A stretch of DNA of 64,000 bases, taken from assembly GCA_030019255.1 (NCBI GenBank), contig JASEFK010000004.1, forward strand, positions 151,569-215,568, given 5' to 3'. This DNA is from Actinomycetota bacterium. Lineage in GTDB: Bacteria > Actinomycetota > Geothermincolia > Geothermincolales > RBG-13-55-18. A model generated the notes under the pieces. The model saw nothing but the letters and a program-made list of their open reading frames with translations. It made no database searches and had not been told where the DNA came from. This document shows positions 21,461 to 30,598 of the stretch, in pieces; position 1 is the stretch's first letter, and every line of letters starts with the position of its first letter. The position numbers and the translations under genes were made by a program.

Positions 21461-21534
21461 CGCCCCTCCAGCTTCCGTCGCTGGACCCCTTTTGTCTTCC
21501 GCCCCTTTTGCCTCCTCCCCCATATCATATAGTT

Positions 21535-21653
21535 GCGAAGCGGTAAAGGGCTTGATTCGATCCCCGGGATGAGCGGGCCCTTATTACCTTCCCACACCTT
21601 TCCGCTCCGCCTTGGCTGCGAAACGGTACAGGACGTGATTCGATCCCCGGGAT
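21535..21653. repeat. 36-base imperfect direct repeat, two copies
   Basis: Copies at 21535-21570 and 21618-21653 share an identical 17-base 3' part, GATTCGATCCCCGGGAT, and differ at about five positions in the first 19 bases. The offset is 83 bases. They lie just upstream of the HD gene (in its direction of transcription). Confidence 0.7.
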
Positions 21654-22060
21654 AAAAATAACAGGATACCGGGTAAAAATATCAAGATAACGGATAATCA
21701 TGAACTTTCGGGGCGACGGACTCCACCAGGAAACGCCTCCCCTTCTGGGTCATGTGCCCGGAACGCAGCTGCGAATTGTGGAGGACGTACTAGCAGGAAG
21801 GCCCCAAGCCACACAACAGATAAATCCTTCAGGATGTAAAATCGCGAAAGTCCTCTCCCCTGCGTTGAAGACAAGAGCCGGTATGGGTCAGGGTATACTT
21901 TATGCCCTCCAAGGATTCCGAGGTTCGGAAAAGTCTATCTCGATGAAAATTTAAGCGACATCTTCCCTACATGATCTCCCCGAGGCTTCCGAGGGCCGGA
22001 GATAGTGGAAGCGGTTGAGAGCGTGGACGACTCGAGTTATAAAATTATATAACCAATATT

Positions 22061-22076
22061 GAGTGAGTACTCACTC
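22061..22076. promoter_or_regulatory. TetR-type operator palindrome
   Basis: GAGTGAGTACTCACTC is a perfect 16-base palindrome, lying just after an A/T-rich, promoter-like stretch (TATAAAATTATATAA, about 22038-22052). TGAGTGAGTACTCACT-like sites are typical of TetR regulators of fatty-acid genes such as PsrA/FadR types. The next gene downstream encodes a TetR protein, so autoregulation and control of the following acyl-CoA genes is the natural reading. Confidence 0.72.
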
Positions 22077-22259
22077 GCTATTTCGGGTTTAACGGAAAGT
22101 CGGCGAACGGGGGCTCAAGCGATCTTCTCCTCCGAAGGCATGGTCGAGAGAACGCGTGTTGATGGAAGTATCCCCGGGAAACGGCTCCGGGAACGGAGGC
22201 GGATTCCGAAAGGCGGCCCGGTTCTCCTCCGCGGACAGCATCGTTGGATTTGAGGTGCC

Positions 22260-22940
22260 ATGGCGGGAAGGAGAAGGAAACCGGTTCCGGAAAGCGGCGG
22301 TGATGGAATGAAGCGCCGAAGGACGCGGGCGGCGGAGGATGAGAACCGGGAGAAGGCCCGGAGTTCTTCCGGGAAGGATGACCGCCGCACACGGATAATC
22401 CTGTCCTGCATAGACGTTTTCTCGCGCACCAATTACGAGAAGGCCACCACGGCCATGCTGGCCCGGGAGGCGGGGGTGGCGGAGGGCACCATCTACAAGT
22501 ATTTCCCCAGCAAGAAGGAGCTCTTCCTGGCTTGCTGCCGCTACATAGAGGACCAGCTTCTGCAGCGTTACCGGGCCATTTACCGGGAGTACCGGGACCG
22601 GCCGCTGGAGTCCCTCAAGCGGGTGGGGCAGAGCTACCTGGATTTCATACGGGAGAACCCAGCCATGCGCAAGTTCCTGGCCTTCATTCTCAACAACAGC
22701 TACGACGAGGATTTTTTGAGGGAGCTGGAGGGATTCTTCACCGTCAACCGCATGGCGGTGGAGGAGGTGATCAGGGAGGCGCAAAGAAAGGGGGAGCTCA
22801 AGGAAAGCATCGATCCCAGGATAGGGGCTTGGTTCTTCGTGGGCGGTTATTTCACCCTCATCCTCATGGCCGAGATGGACGAGGAGGCGGTGAACGACCC
22901 CCATTTCATGGACAAGTACATGGCGCCCATGTTTTCCTGA
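22260..22940 (+). CDS. TetR/AcrR family transcription regulator
   Basis: A 226-residue repressor. A basic, disordered N-terminus of about 40 residues precedes the helix-turn-helix (ATTAMLAREAGVAEGTIYKYFPSKKELF, residues about 61-88). The C-terminal ligand-binding domain is typical in size and helical content. A GAGGTG site precedes the ATG. It heads the acyl-CoA cluster and is preceded by the palindrome at 22061-22076. An acyl-CoA ligand is likely by context but cannot be read from the sequence. Confidence 0.9.
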   Translation: MAGRRRKPVPESGGDGMKRRRTRAAEDENREKARSSSGKDDRRTRIILSCIDVFSRTNYEKATTAMLAREAGVAEGTIYKYFPSKKELFLACCRYIEDQLLQRYRAIYREYRDRPLESLKRVGQSYLDFIRENPAMRKFLAFILNNSYDEDFLRELEGFFTVNRMAVEEVIREAQRKGELKESIDPRIGAWFFVGGYFTLILMAEMDEEAVNDPHFMDKYMAPMFS

Positions 22941-22988
22941 TTATTCTACCTAGGACGGGAAGGAGACGAGGGGGAAAAGGGTGACGGC

Positions 22989-24710
22989 ATGACTTCCGAG
23001 GAGAAGCGTATGTACCTGCGCCGGGCCTGGCTGGCCTGGCGCCTGGCGCGCTCCCTGGCGCTGTTCCTGGTGGACGAGTACCGGCGGGGGACCCTCAAGG
23101 AAAACCTGCGCAGCATCCTGGAAGCACGGAGTCTTTCCCTGAGCCGAGACATGTCCCATGCCGAGCTTCTGGAGGAGAAGGCCGAAAGGCACGGGGACCG
23201 TCCCTTCCTCCGCTTCCAGGACCGGGTGTTCACCTACCGGGAGATGAATCTCAACGCCAACCGGGTTGCCATTTTTCTCCAGGACCTGGGCGGCGGTCCG
23301 GGGGTGGGCCTGGCCATCGTCATGAGGAACTCGCCCCGCTGGCTGGACGTCTTCTTCGGGCTGGAGAAACTGGGCATGTACGCCGTCCCGGTCAACGTGG
23401 CCCTGCGCGGGGACCAGCTGGCCTACGTGCTGGATAATTCCGACGCCTCCATGGTGGTCATCGACCACGACCTGCTTCCCTATTACCAGGTGGTGGCGGA
23501 CCGCCTGGACAAGGTGAAGAAGGTCATCGTCAACCGGGAGGGAGCGGCGGAGGATTTCCGGCTGCCCGAGGGGATGGAAGATCTCGACGCCGCTTACGGA
23601 CCTGACTCCGACCCCTCCCAGCCGGCGGTGACCTACAACCCCGAGGACCTCTGCGTGATCATGTACACCTCGGGGACCACTGGGCTCCCTAAGGGGGTGG
23701 TCTACCGCTACAACAGCACCAACGTCAAGGCCATCTCCGTTATCGGCCGCCTGCTGACGGGAAGGAAGGACGTGGCCTACACCTGTTATCCCCTCTTCCA
23801 CGCCAACGCCCTCTTTCTCACCGTGACCCCGGCCATGCACTGCGGAGCGCAGGTGGCCCTGGGGGTGAGGTTCAGCGCCAGCCGCTTCTGGGAGGAGATA
23901 CGGAAGCACGGCGCCACCACCTTCAACGGGCTGGGAGCGGTCATGCCCATTCTCATGAAACAGCCCCCCAGGCCCTCGGACCGGGACCACCGGGTGCGCT
24001 TCGTACTCTCCGCCGGCTGCCCGGCGGATATGTGGGAAGATTTCGAGAAGCGCTTCGGGGTGAAGATCTTCGAGGGATACGGGGCGGTGGACGGCGGAGG
24101 GGTGGTGATCACCAATTTCGGGACCGCCCCTGTGGGGTCCATGGGCAAGCCCCTCAACGCCAGGTGCCGCATCATCGACGACCAGGGCAACGACGTGCCC
24201 CCCGGTACCCCGGGCGAGCTCATCTGCTACGTGGGGGAGCGGAAGGGCTCGGTGGAATATTACAAGAACCCGGAGGCTACCAGCGACAAGGTGAGGGACG
24301 GGTGGCTGTACACCGGGGACCTGGTCTACGCGGACGACAAGGGCTACATCTACTTCCTGGGGCGCAACACGGAATCCATGCGCGTCAAGGGGGAGAACGT
24401 CTCCGCCTACGAGGTGGAGCAGGCCATCCTCAAGCATCCCGACGTACTGGAATGCGCCGTCTACGCCGTTCCCTCCGAACTGGCCGAGGACGAGATCATG
24501 GCCACCGTGGTGCCCGTGGAGGGGAAGACCCTGGACCCCGCCTCCATGCCTGCCTTCCTCTCCGACAAGCTGGCAAAATTCGCCATCCCGCGCTACTGGC
24601 GGGTGGTGGAAGAACTTCCCAAGACGGAGACCCACCGGGTGATCAAGAAGGAGCTGGAGAAGCTGGGGGTGACCCCGGACACCTACGATGCCAAGGCGGC
24701 AGCGAAGTGA
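22989..24710 (+). CDS. AMP-forming acyl-CoA synthetase (FadD/FATP-like)
   Basis: A 573-residue ANL-superfamily enzyme that activates a carboxylic acid, probably a fatty or other lipid acid, to its CoA thioester. The P-loop motif is MYTSGTTGLPKGVVY, the adenine-site region reads EGYGAVDGGG where EGYGxTE is usual, and the hinge is TGDLVYADDKGYIYFLGRN. The C-terminal lysine region reads KTETHRVIKKEL. The N-terminus has a helical stretch typical of very-long-chain synthetases. It is 48 bases after the TetR gene and probably co-transcribed. Confidence 0.92.
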   Translation: MTSEEKRMYLRRAWLAWRLARSLALFLVDEYRRGTLKENLRSILEARSLSLSRDMSHAELLEEKAERHGDRPFLRFQDRVFTYREMNLNANRVAIFLQDLGGGPGVGLAIVMRNSPRWLDVFFGLEKLGMYAVPVNVALRGDQLAYVLDNSDASMVVIDHDLLPYYQVVADRLDKVKKVIVNREGAAEDFRLPEGMEDLDAAYGPDSDPSQPAVTYNPEDLCVIMYTSGTTGLPKGVVYRYNSTNVKAISVIGRLLTGRKDVAYTCYPLFHANALFLTVTPAMHCGAQVALGVRFSASRFWEEIRKHGATTFNGLGAVMPILMKQPPRPSDRDHRVRFVLSAGCPADMWEDFEKRFGVKIFEGYGAVDGGGVVITNFGTAPVGSMGKPLNARCRIIDDQGNDVPPGTPGELICYVGERKGSVEYYKNPEATSDKVRDGWLYTGDLVYADDKGYIYFLGRNTESMRVKGENVSAYEVEQAILKHPDVLECAVYAVPSELAEDEIMATVVPVEGKTLDPASMPAFLSDKLAKFAIPRYWRVVEELPKTETHRVIKKELEKLGVTPDTYDAKAAAK

Positions 24711-24954
24711 GGAAAGCGGGATCCCGGAAGGGTTTCCTTGGGGGAGGCGACTGTTCAAGGTTGAGGCCGGGAAGGGTGAAAAACATGCACCGTCGTTGTT
24801 TGCATGGCATGCGTTGGCAATTTTCCGAGGCAGGCAAACGGGTGACCCCCGCGGGCGCACGGACGGCCCCGCCGAGTTATCCGCCGCGGCTTTTATGGAA
24901 CGAAAGACATGGCTTTAAACGGCCCGTAAAGACCAGAGATTAAGGGGAGGCGAG

Positions 24955-26202
24955 ATGGGCAACGACGTGTATATCCTGGGCGTGGGCATGATCCGCTTCG
25001 GCAAGTACGCGGAAAGGAGCGTCAAGCAGCTGGTGGCCGAGGCCATGCAGGCCCTTTTCGAGGATTGCCCGGTGGAGAGAAAGGACATCCAAGCGGCCTG
25101 GTTCTCCAACTCCGGCTGGGGAATGAACACCGGCCAGCACTGCATCCGCGGCCAGGTGGCCCTGGCTCCTCTGGGCATCCAGGGTATCCCCATCGTCAAC
25201 GTGGAGAACGCCTGCGCCGGGGGTTCCACGGCCTTGCGCGAGGCCTGGTTGAGCATCAAGGCGGAGCAGTTCGACCTGGTGCTGGCCGTGGGAGCGGAGA
25301 AAGTGTGGTTCCCGGAGGATAAGGCCAGGATGTTCGAGGGCTTTATTTCCGGCACCGATGTTGAAGTCATCCGGCCCATCATCGAGGCCTTCAAGGCCGA
25401 CGCCCGGAAGAAGGCCGAGGAAGCCGCATCCGCGGGCAAGGAAAAGAAGGGAGGACACTCCCCCTTCATGGACATTTACGCCATGGGGGCCCGGGCCCAC
25501 ATGAAGGCCTACGGAACCACCCAGAGGCAGCTGGCGGTGATCGCCGCCAAGAACCATTACCATGGGTCACTCAACCCCCTGGCCCAGTACCGGAAGAACA
25601 TGAGCGTGGAGGAGGTGCTGGAGGACGTCCTGGTGGCCTACCCCCTCACCCGTTCCATGTGCGCCCCCGTCGGGGACGGAGCGGCAGCCGCCCTGCTTTG
25701 CTCGGAGAGAGCCCTGAAGAGGTACCCGGAGGCACGCCCGGTGCGCATCCTGGCCTCCGCCCTGGCCTCGGGTTCCCTGCCCGATTCCGGGCTGGAGCCC
25801 ATCGGGAAGCGGCTGAGTAAGACGGCCTACGAGATGGCCGGGCTGGGCCCGGGGGACGTCGACGTGGCCGAGGTGCACGACGCCACGGCCTTCGGGGAAC
25901 TGCTGCAATACGAGGAGCTGGGTTTCTGTCCCGAGGGGGAAGGCGGTCCCTTCGCCGAATCCGGGGCCACCCGGCTGGGGGGGAAATTGCCGGTGAACAC
26001 CAGCGGGGGACTGGAATGCCGGGGGCATCCCATCGGGGCCTCGGGGATCGCCCAGGTATACGAGCTGGTCACCCAGCTGCGGGGGGAGGCGGGTCCCCGC
26101 CAGGTGGAGGGGGCGCGCATCGCGCTGGCGGAGAACGGCGGGGGTTTCATCGGCATGGGCGAAGCGGCCATGTGCATCCATATCCTGGAAAGAGTTTCCT
26201 GA
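24955..26202 (+). CDS. Thiolase family protein (SCP2/lipid-transfer thiolase type)
   Basis: A 415-residue thiolase-fold enzyme. The nucleophile Cys is in VENACAGGSTAL (about residues 84-95), and GGLECRGHPIGASG holds the second Cys/His pair. The usual third C-terminal motif reads ENGGGFIG rather than a CGGGG type, as in SCP-x/lipid-transfer thiolases. An internal insert, about residues 135-170, is rich in Lys and Ala. GGGGAGG precedes the ATG. Such thiolases cleave or form 3-ketoacyl-CoA, often branched or sterol side chains. No DUF35 OB-fold partner is adjacent. Confidence 0.9.
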   Translation: MGNDVYILGVGMIRFGKYAERSVKQLVAEAMQALFEDCPVERKDIQAAWFSNSGWGMNTGQHCIRGQVALAPLGIQGIPIVNVENACAGGSTALREAWLSIKAEQFDLVLAVGAEKVWFPEDKARMFEGFISGTDVEVIRPIIEAFKADARKKAEEAASAGKEKKGGHSPFMDIYAMGARAHMKAYGTTQRQLAVIAAKNHYHGSLNPLAQYRKNMSVEEVLEDVLVAYPLTRSMCAPVGDGAAAALLCSERALKRYPEARPVRILASALASGSLPDSGLEPIGKRLSKTAYEMAGLGPGDVDVAEVHDATAFGELLQYEELGFCPEGEGGPFAESGATRLGGKLPVNTSGGLECRGHPIGASGIAQVYELVTQLRGEAGPRQVEGARIALAENGGGFIGMGEAAMCIHILERVS

Positions 26203-26539
26203 CCAAGAAAGGGGCGCGGCGGAAAGTAGCTTGGAGCGCAAAGGCGATCCGGGTATACGGGAGGTTCGTGGAGTTCGCGCCGCGGGCCGATCGTGAAGGC
26301 CGGGAGCGGGGGTACGGGTATCCCGCCGGTCTTGGGAGGAAAAGTCCTAGACCCGGTAGGTTTTGGGCGTCGTCGGTGCGCTTGAAGATCGTTCCTGACG
26401 CGTGGATCCGGCCAGTCGCCGGGCAAGTGTTGGGATAAAGCGGGCTGTAGTTTCCAGTAAGGATCGCGGATGCCGTACCGCAGGTTATGCGAGCCGCCAC
26501 GCGGCGCGTGAAGGGACGGCAAGAGCTGGTGAAGGGGTG
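26203..26539. other. Intergenic region, thiolase to acyl-CoA dehydrogenase
   Basis: 337 bases with no supported gene. The downstream frame stays open back to 26402, but that stretch is not dehydrogenase-like. I see no clear promoter, terminator or repeat. Confidence 0.5.
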
Positions 26540-27685
26540 ATGGCTAAGATGGTAGGCTTGAGCGAGGAACTGAGGCTCCTGGACGGGATGGCCAGGGATT
26601 TCGCCCTCAACGAGCTGGTGCAGGGAAGGGAGGAACGGGACCACTATCCCTTCGCGCCTCCCTGCGAGGACGTGCTGGCGCGTGCCCACCAGGTGGGATT
26701 CTTTTCCCTCCTCCTGCCGGAGGAACTGGGGGGAGCGGCGGAACCGGTGCAGGCCCTGTGTTTGGTGCTGGAGGAGGTGTGTCGGGAGGACGCCAGCCTG
26801 GGAGGCGCCGTCTTCACCGTGGCTTTGGCACAGGAATTGTTGGCCAGGGCGGGGGCGGTGGAAAAACTGGAGCAGATCTACTCCCGGACGGTGTCCGTCC
26901 GCGATGCCCTGTTGGCCTTTCCCTCCTTCCACAACCCGGGGGATACCCAGCCGAACCTGGCGGCCGAAAGGCACAAGGATGGTTACCGCCTTTCCGGCGG
27001 CGTGGATTACGTGGTGTTGGGGAACATCGCCGGCAAGGCCGTTTTGCCGGCCAAATCAGGGGACCGACCGGGATATTCCCTCTTCCTGGTGGATCTCCAG
27101 GCCGAGGGCTTGGAAGGGAGCGAGCCCGTCCTCAGCCTGGGCCTGCATGCCTGCCCGGCGGTGGACCTACGACTGTCCGGCGTGGAGGGCGAGCTGGTAG
27201 GGGAGGAAGGAAAAGGTCCGGATTATTTCGAGGCCGCGGTGGACCGCCTGAGCGTGGCCGCGGCGGCGGCTTCCTGTGGAGTGATGAAGGGATCCTTCAG
27301 TACCGCCCTGGATTACGCGAGACAGAGGATCCAGGGAGGGAGGAAGATCGTCAACTGGTCGGAGGTGCGCATGATCCTCTCCTCCATGGCGGTGAAGGCC
27401 AAGGTGGCGGAGATGCTGGTCCGGGAGGCCGCCCGGGCCGTGGACGGAAAGGAGCCGGGGTGGCGGCTGGCCTCCCGCGCCGCCGCCCTGCAGGTCCAGG
27501 AGGAAGCCACGGAGCTCACCTGCGACGGCATCCAGATTCTGGGCGGGAACGGGTACATGCAGGATTACGGGCAGGAAAAACGCTTCCGGGACGCCAAGCA
27601 GTTGCAGTCCCTGATGGGAATGGTGCCGCTGCGCCGGTTACGGTATATCCGGCGGATCGTGGATGGGGAATCCCCGTGGGCCTAA
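26540..27685 (+). CDS. Acyl-CoA dehydrogenase family protein lacking the usual catalytic Glu
   Basis: A 381-residue flavoprotein-fold protein. The N-terminal helical domain, central beta domain and C-terminal four-helix domain are recognisable; ILGGNGYMQDYGQEKRFRDAK is the C-terminal signature. After DAK, where catalytic subunits have IYEGT, it reads QLQSLMGM, so the MCAD-type Glu is absent. The alternative position before Arg in helix G (VDRLSVAAA) is Asp. This suggests a non-catalytic or altered partner of the next gene. The start is the ATG at 26540, after GAAGGGGTG; the open frame begins at 26402. The stop lies 13 bases before the next start. Confidence 0.9.
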   Translation: MAKMVGLSEELRLLDGMARDFALNELVQGREERDHYPFAPPCEDVLARAHQVGFFSLLLPEELGGAAEPVQALCLVLEEVCREDASLGGAVFTVALAQELLARAGAVEKLEQIYSRTVSVRDALLAFPSFHNPGDTQPNLAAERHKDGYRLSGGVDYVVLGNIAGKAVLPAKSGDRPGYSLFLVDLQAEGLEGSEPVLSLGLHACPAVDLRLSGVEGELVGEEGKGPDYFEAAVDRLSVAAAAASCGVMKGSFSTALDYARQRIQGGRKIVNWSEVRMILSSMAVKAKVAEMLVREAARAVDGKEPGWRLASRAAALQVQEEATELTCDGIQILGGNGYMQDYGQEKRFRDAKQLQSLMGMVPLRRLRYIRRIVDGESPWA

Positions 27686-27698
27686 GGGGGTGAAGGGC

Positions 27699-29231
27699 AT
27701 GTTGAGAAAGAGCGATTCCTCGCTGCTCCTCCGGGAGTTCCCGGACTTCACGGATACCATGCACAGTTTGGTGGCCATGGAGAAGATGCCCAGGGGAGTG
27801 GTGGACGAGTGTCGTGAGGCCGTAGCCCTGGCCCGGCGTTTCAACCGCACCGTGGCCCGCAATTACGCCCTGGAGCTGGACCGCCGCACGCAGGAAGATC
27901 CTACCTATCTCCCCTGGGAACTGGTGGAGGAGGCCAACCGCTGGGGATTCTTCACCATGTGGATTCCCAAGCTCTTTGGGGGAAAGGGATGGAGTCTCAC
28001 CAGCATCGCCCCCTTCGTGGAGGAGCTGGCCTCGGAGTGCCTGGCCATCACCAACCTCATCGGGGTGCACTATTTCGGGTTCTCCATCCTGGTGGCCACC
28101 TGGAACATACGGCTCATAGACCAGATCAGCCGCGAGGTGGTGGAGGGGGAGAAAACCGGCAAGCCGTGCCTGGTTTCCGGGGCGGTGACCGAGCCGGAAG
28201 CCGGGACCGACGCCGAGGAGGTGGAACTTCTGGCCCGGGCTAAAGTACGCTGTCACGCCCGCAGGGTGGAGGGGGGTTACGTGGTCAACGGGCGCAAGAT
28301 CTTCATCTCCAACGGGCACCTCTCCACCTGGCACATCCTCATTGCCTACGAGGACCTGGAAAGGCCGGACGAGAGCATGATCGCCTTCGCGGTGAAGAAC
28401 GGTACGCCTGGGTTCTCGTTCGGGCGGATGGAAAAGAAAATGGGCCAGAAGGGATGCCCGGCCAGCGAGCTGGTCTTCGAGGATTGTTTCATACCCGAGG
28501 AGAACATGCTGGTGGCCGCTTCCCGCCTGGAGGAGATGAAATTACTTTCCCGGGCGGCCCGGAGGATGAAGAGGGGCCCGCGGGAGCTGAGCATGCAGCT
28601 CATAGACTTCGTGGTATCGGCCACGCGACCGGGAGTGGGAGCCATGGGCGCGGGCGTGGCCCGGGGAGCCTTGGAGCTCGCCCTCCAGTTTGCAAGGGAG
28701 ACGGTGGTGGACGGGCGCCCGCTGGTCAACCACGAATGGGTACAGTGCCTGCTGGCGGAGATGTACATGAACGCCGCCCTGGCCCGCCTCTCCTACATGG
28801 AGGCGAATTATGCCAACAGCATGTACGGAATGGCCCGCCTGCTCGGCTTCAAGCCACTCTACTATTATCACCGGGCCATGCCCACCTCCGTTTTCGATCG
28901 CCTCATGCCCGCGGCCAACAGATTGGACGCTGTCACCTCCGCTTACCGCCTTCTGGTCATGGGGGGGCAGAGCGAGGAAGAGGAACGCCTGGCCTCGGGG
29001 TGGGCCTCCCTGGCCAAGGTGGCGGGGACCGACCTGGGGGTGAAGAACTGCCAGTTGGCCTTGGAGCTTATGGGGCAAGCTGGGTTGCGACACGACCGCC
29101 GGGCGGAGAAATGCCTGCGCGACGCCAAGCTCCTGCAGATATACGAGGGGACCAACCAGCTCAACAGGCTGAACGTCTTCAAATGCCTCGTAGCCCCGGC
29201 TGCCCCGGAGGCCAGGGCCTTCGAGGACTGA
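27699..29231 (+). CDS. Acyl-CoA dehydrogenase, catalytic type
   Basis: A 510-residue acyl-CoA dehydrogenase, longer than the usual 380-400. FAD/substrate motifs are SGAVTEPEAGTDAEEV and the NGRKIFISNG stretch; the C-terminal KLLQIYEGTNQLNRL keeps the catalytic Glu, and Thr stands at the alternative helix-G position (SATRPGV), as in medium-chain enzymes. I chose the ATG at 27699 (GGGGGTGAAGGG upstream) over the ATG at 27663, which overlaps the previous gene. An extra N-terminal helical segment of about 60 residues and a longer C-terminal helical domain account for the length. It probably pairs with the preceding gene product. Confidence 0.92.
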   Translation: MLRKSDSSLLLREFPDFTDTMHSLVAMEKMPRGVVDECREAVALARRFNRTVARNYALELDRRTQEDPTYLPWELVEEANRWGFFTMWIPKLFGGKGWSLTSIAPFVEELASECLAITNLIGVHYFGFSILVATWNIRLIDQISREVVEGEKTGKPCLVSGAVTEPEAGTDAEEVELLARAKVRCHARRVEGGYVVNGRKIFISNGHLSTWHILIAYEDLERPDESMIAFAVKNGTPGFSFGRMEKKMGQKGCPASELVFEDCFIPEENMLVAASRLEEMKLLSRAARRMKRGPRELSMQLIDFVVSATRPGVGAMGAGVARGALELALQFARETVVDGRPLVNHEWVQCLLAEMYMNAALARLSYMEANYANSMYGMARLLGFKPLYYYHRAMPTSVFDRLMPAANRLDAVTSAYRLLVMGGQSEEEERLASGWASLAKVAGTDLGVKNCQLALELMGQAGLRHDRRAEKCLRDAKLLQIYEGTNQLNRLNVFKCLVAPAAPEARAFED

Positions 29232-29458
29232 AGGCGATGAGGGGCGTCTTTCCCGGGGAGGACCTGCGACCTCCACGGGGCGGCGTGGATATGGAAATGC
29301 GGAAAACAGGCTGAAAGCGGAGAAGTCGCATCTTCACAAATCCCGCGGAAGTCGAAGGGAGGATAGGGGACCACGCAAGGTGCGTCGGCGGGCCGCATGG
29401 TAAGGAACGCCACGGTCACCTGTCGGTGGATCTCGGATCCAGGGTTCAAGGAGGGCAC

Positions 29459-30214
29459 ATGGTGGAGACGGTCATGGAGAAAAGGCACCGCAGGGAAGCG
29501 GAGTTCGGGGAGATGTACACCTGGTACGAGGGGATGGAATGGAACCCGGTGGAGAGGGTCATCCTGGAGCGGCGCAGCGTGCGGAAGTACAAGGACCGGC
29601 AGGTACCGGAAAAGCTGGTGCGCCGCATCCTGGAGGCGGGGCGGTTCGCTCCGTCGGCCGGCAACGCCCAGCCCTGGAGGTTCGTGGTGGTCCGAGACTG
29701 GAACATGCTGGAGGAGATGGAAAAATATGTAAGATTTCGCTGCCGGGTCCTGAAGTTCATGCTGGACTGGGAGAGCAGCCCCCTGGGGAGGCTCTCCTGG
29801 CTCCTGGCCCAGACCTACATCCGGCTGATGCCCAACAAGCTCCACCCCATCCCCTTCGGCGCCATCCGCCTCATCGCCGATGGCAAGCTCAAGCTCTTCC
29901 ACGGCGCGCCCACGGTGATCTTCATCCTGGAGGATATGCGCGGGGTGTCCAAGCCCCAGGTGGACATCGGCATCTGCGGACAGAACATGGTGCTGGCCGC
30001 CCATTCCCTGGGCCTGGGGACCTGCTGGGTGGGGTTCGTTGAAATCCTCAAGTTCGGGAGCAAGTGGAAGAAGAAACTGGGCGCCCGGTGGCCCTACCGG
30101 TTCGCGGAGGCCATATGCCTCGGTTACCCGGTGGGCGAGCCCGATGGGATGGTGGCCCGGGAGCTCCACGAGATCGACTGGTGGGAAAACGGGAAAAAAC
30201 GGACCGTGTTTTGA
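29459..30214 (+). CDS. Nitroreductase family flavoprotein
   Basis: A 251-residue FMN-dependent oxidoreductase-like protein. The FMN signature RRSVRKYKDRQVPEKLVRRILEAGRFAPSAGNAQPW is in residues about 34-70, and LGLGTCWVGFVE is the second family motif. A central insert (about residues 85-130), rich in aromatic and basic residues, could contact a membrane or partner. AAGGAGGG precedes the ATG at 29459. The ferredoxin gene follows 14 bases later, so the two probably form an electron-transfer pair. The substrate is unknown; it need not be a nitro compound. Confidence 0.88.
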   Translation: MVETVMEKRHRREAEFGEMYTWYEGMEWNPVERVILERRSVRKYKDRQVPEKLVRRILEAGRFAPSAGNAQPWRFVVVRDWNMLEEMEKYVRFRCRVLKFMLDWESSPLGRLSWLLAQTYIRLMPNKLHPIPFGAIRLIADGKLKLFHGAPTVIFILEDMRGVSKPQVDIGICGQNMVLAAHSLGLGTCWVGFVEILKFGSKWKKKLGARWPYRFAEAICLGYPVGEPDGMVARELHEIDWWENGKKRTVF

Positions 30215-30228
30215 AAGGGGAATCGACC

Positions 30229-30561
30229 ATGGCCTACCTTACCCTGAAGGAAATCCTTACCATCCCCACCTACAACGACCCGGAAACCTGCCGGGCAGGC
30301 AGGGTAGTCATCGATCATGGGAAATGCAACGGCTGTGGCAACTGCGCGTTGATCTGCCCCGGCGCCTGCCTCTACGTGGCCGGCCTGGGCAAGGAACGCA
30401 AGGCCTACATGATCGACAAGGCGGTGGCGGACTGCATGTCCTGCAACGATTGCGCGGCCATCTGTAAGCAGGGAGCCATCCGGGCCGTTCACGGCTACGA
30501 TTTCGGCTTTTTCTACAAGGTGCTCCACCGGGCGGAGATGGTCCCCCCAAGGAATTTTTAG
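30229..30561 (+). CDS. 2[4Fe-4S] ferredoxin-like protein
   Basis: A 110-residue iron-sulfur protein. Two clusters are predicted from CNGCGNCALICP and CMSCNDCAAICK, each with the CxxCxxCxxxC spacing; Pro follows the first but Lys the second. About 30 residues precede the first motif and about 25 follow the second, so it is longer than minimal ferredoxins. AAAGGGG precedes the ATG. It is translated just after the nitroreductase and probably carries electrons to or from it. The stop codon overlaps the first base of a dispersed repeat. Confidence 0.92.
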   Translation: MAYLTLKEILTIPTYNDPETCRAGRVVIDHGKCNGCGNCALICPGACLYVAGLGKERKAYMIDKAVADCMSCNDCAAICKQGAIRAVHGYDFGFFYKVLHRAEMVPPRNF

Positions 30562-30598
30562 GGGTTAGGTCTTGAATTTTGATACCCCTGGGGGTATT
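30561..30598 (+). repeat. Dispersed palindromic repeat, copy 1
   Basis: The copy starts GGGGTTAGGTCTTGAATTTT and ends in the inverted pair GATACCCC-TGGGGGTATT. The first G is also the last base of the ferredoxin stop codon. It resembles short REP-type repeats mobilised by Y1 (RAYT) transposases, although none is encoded here. Confidence 0.8.

Larger units (their letters stand above)
21461..22259. other. Long intergenic region before the TetR gene
   Basis: About 800 bases without a supported gene. It holds a 36-base imperfect direct repeat (21535-21570 and 21618-21653), an A/T-rich stretch with GATAAAAATA-like iterations (21650-21705), a short open frame (21700-21954) whose translation I do not recognise, and the TetR-type palindrome at 22061-22076. 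The middle part could be a decayed gene or element. The last 180 bases form a long leader for the TetR gene. Confidence 0.5.

Noticed and set aside
21700-21954. An 84-codon frame in the gap before the TetR gene
   Set aside because: The translation matches no family I know, lacks a ribosome site and has low coding character; kept only as a note on the gap.
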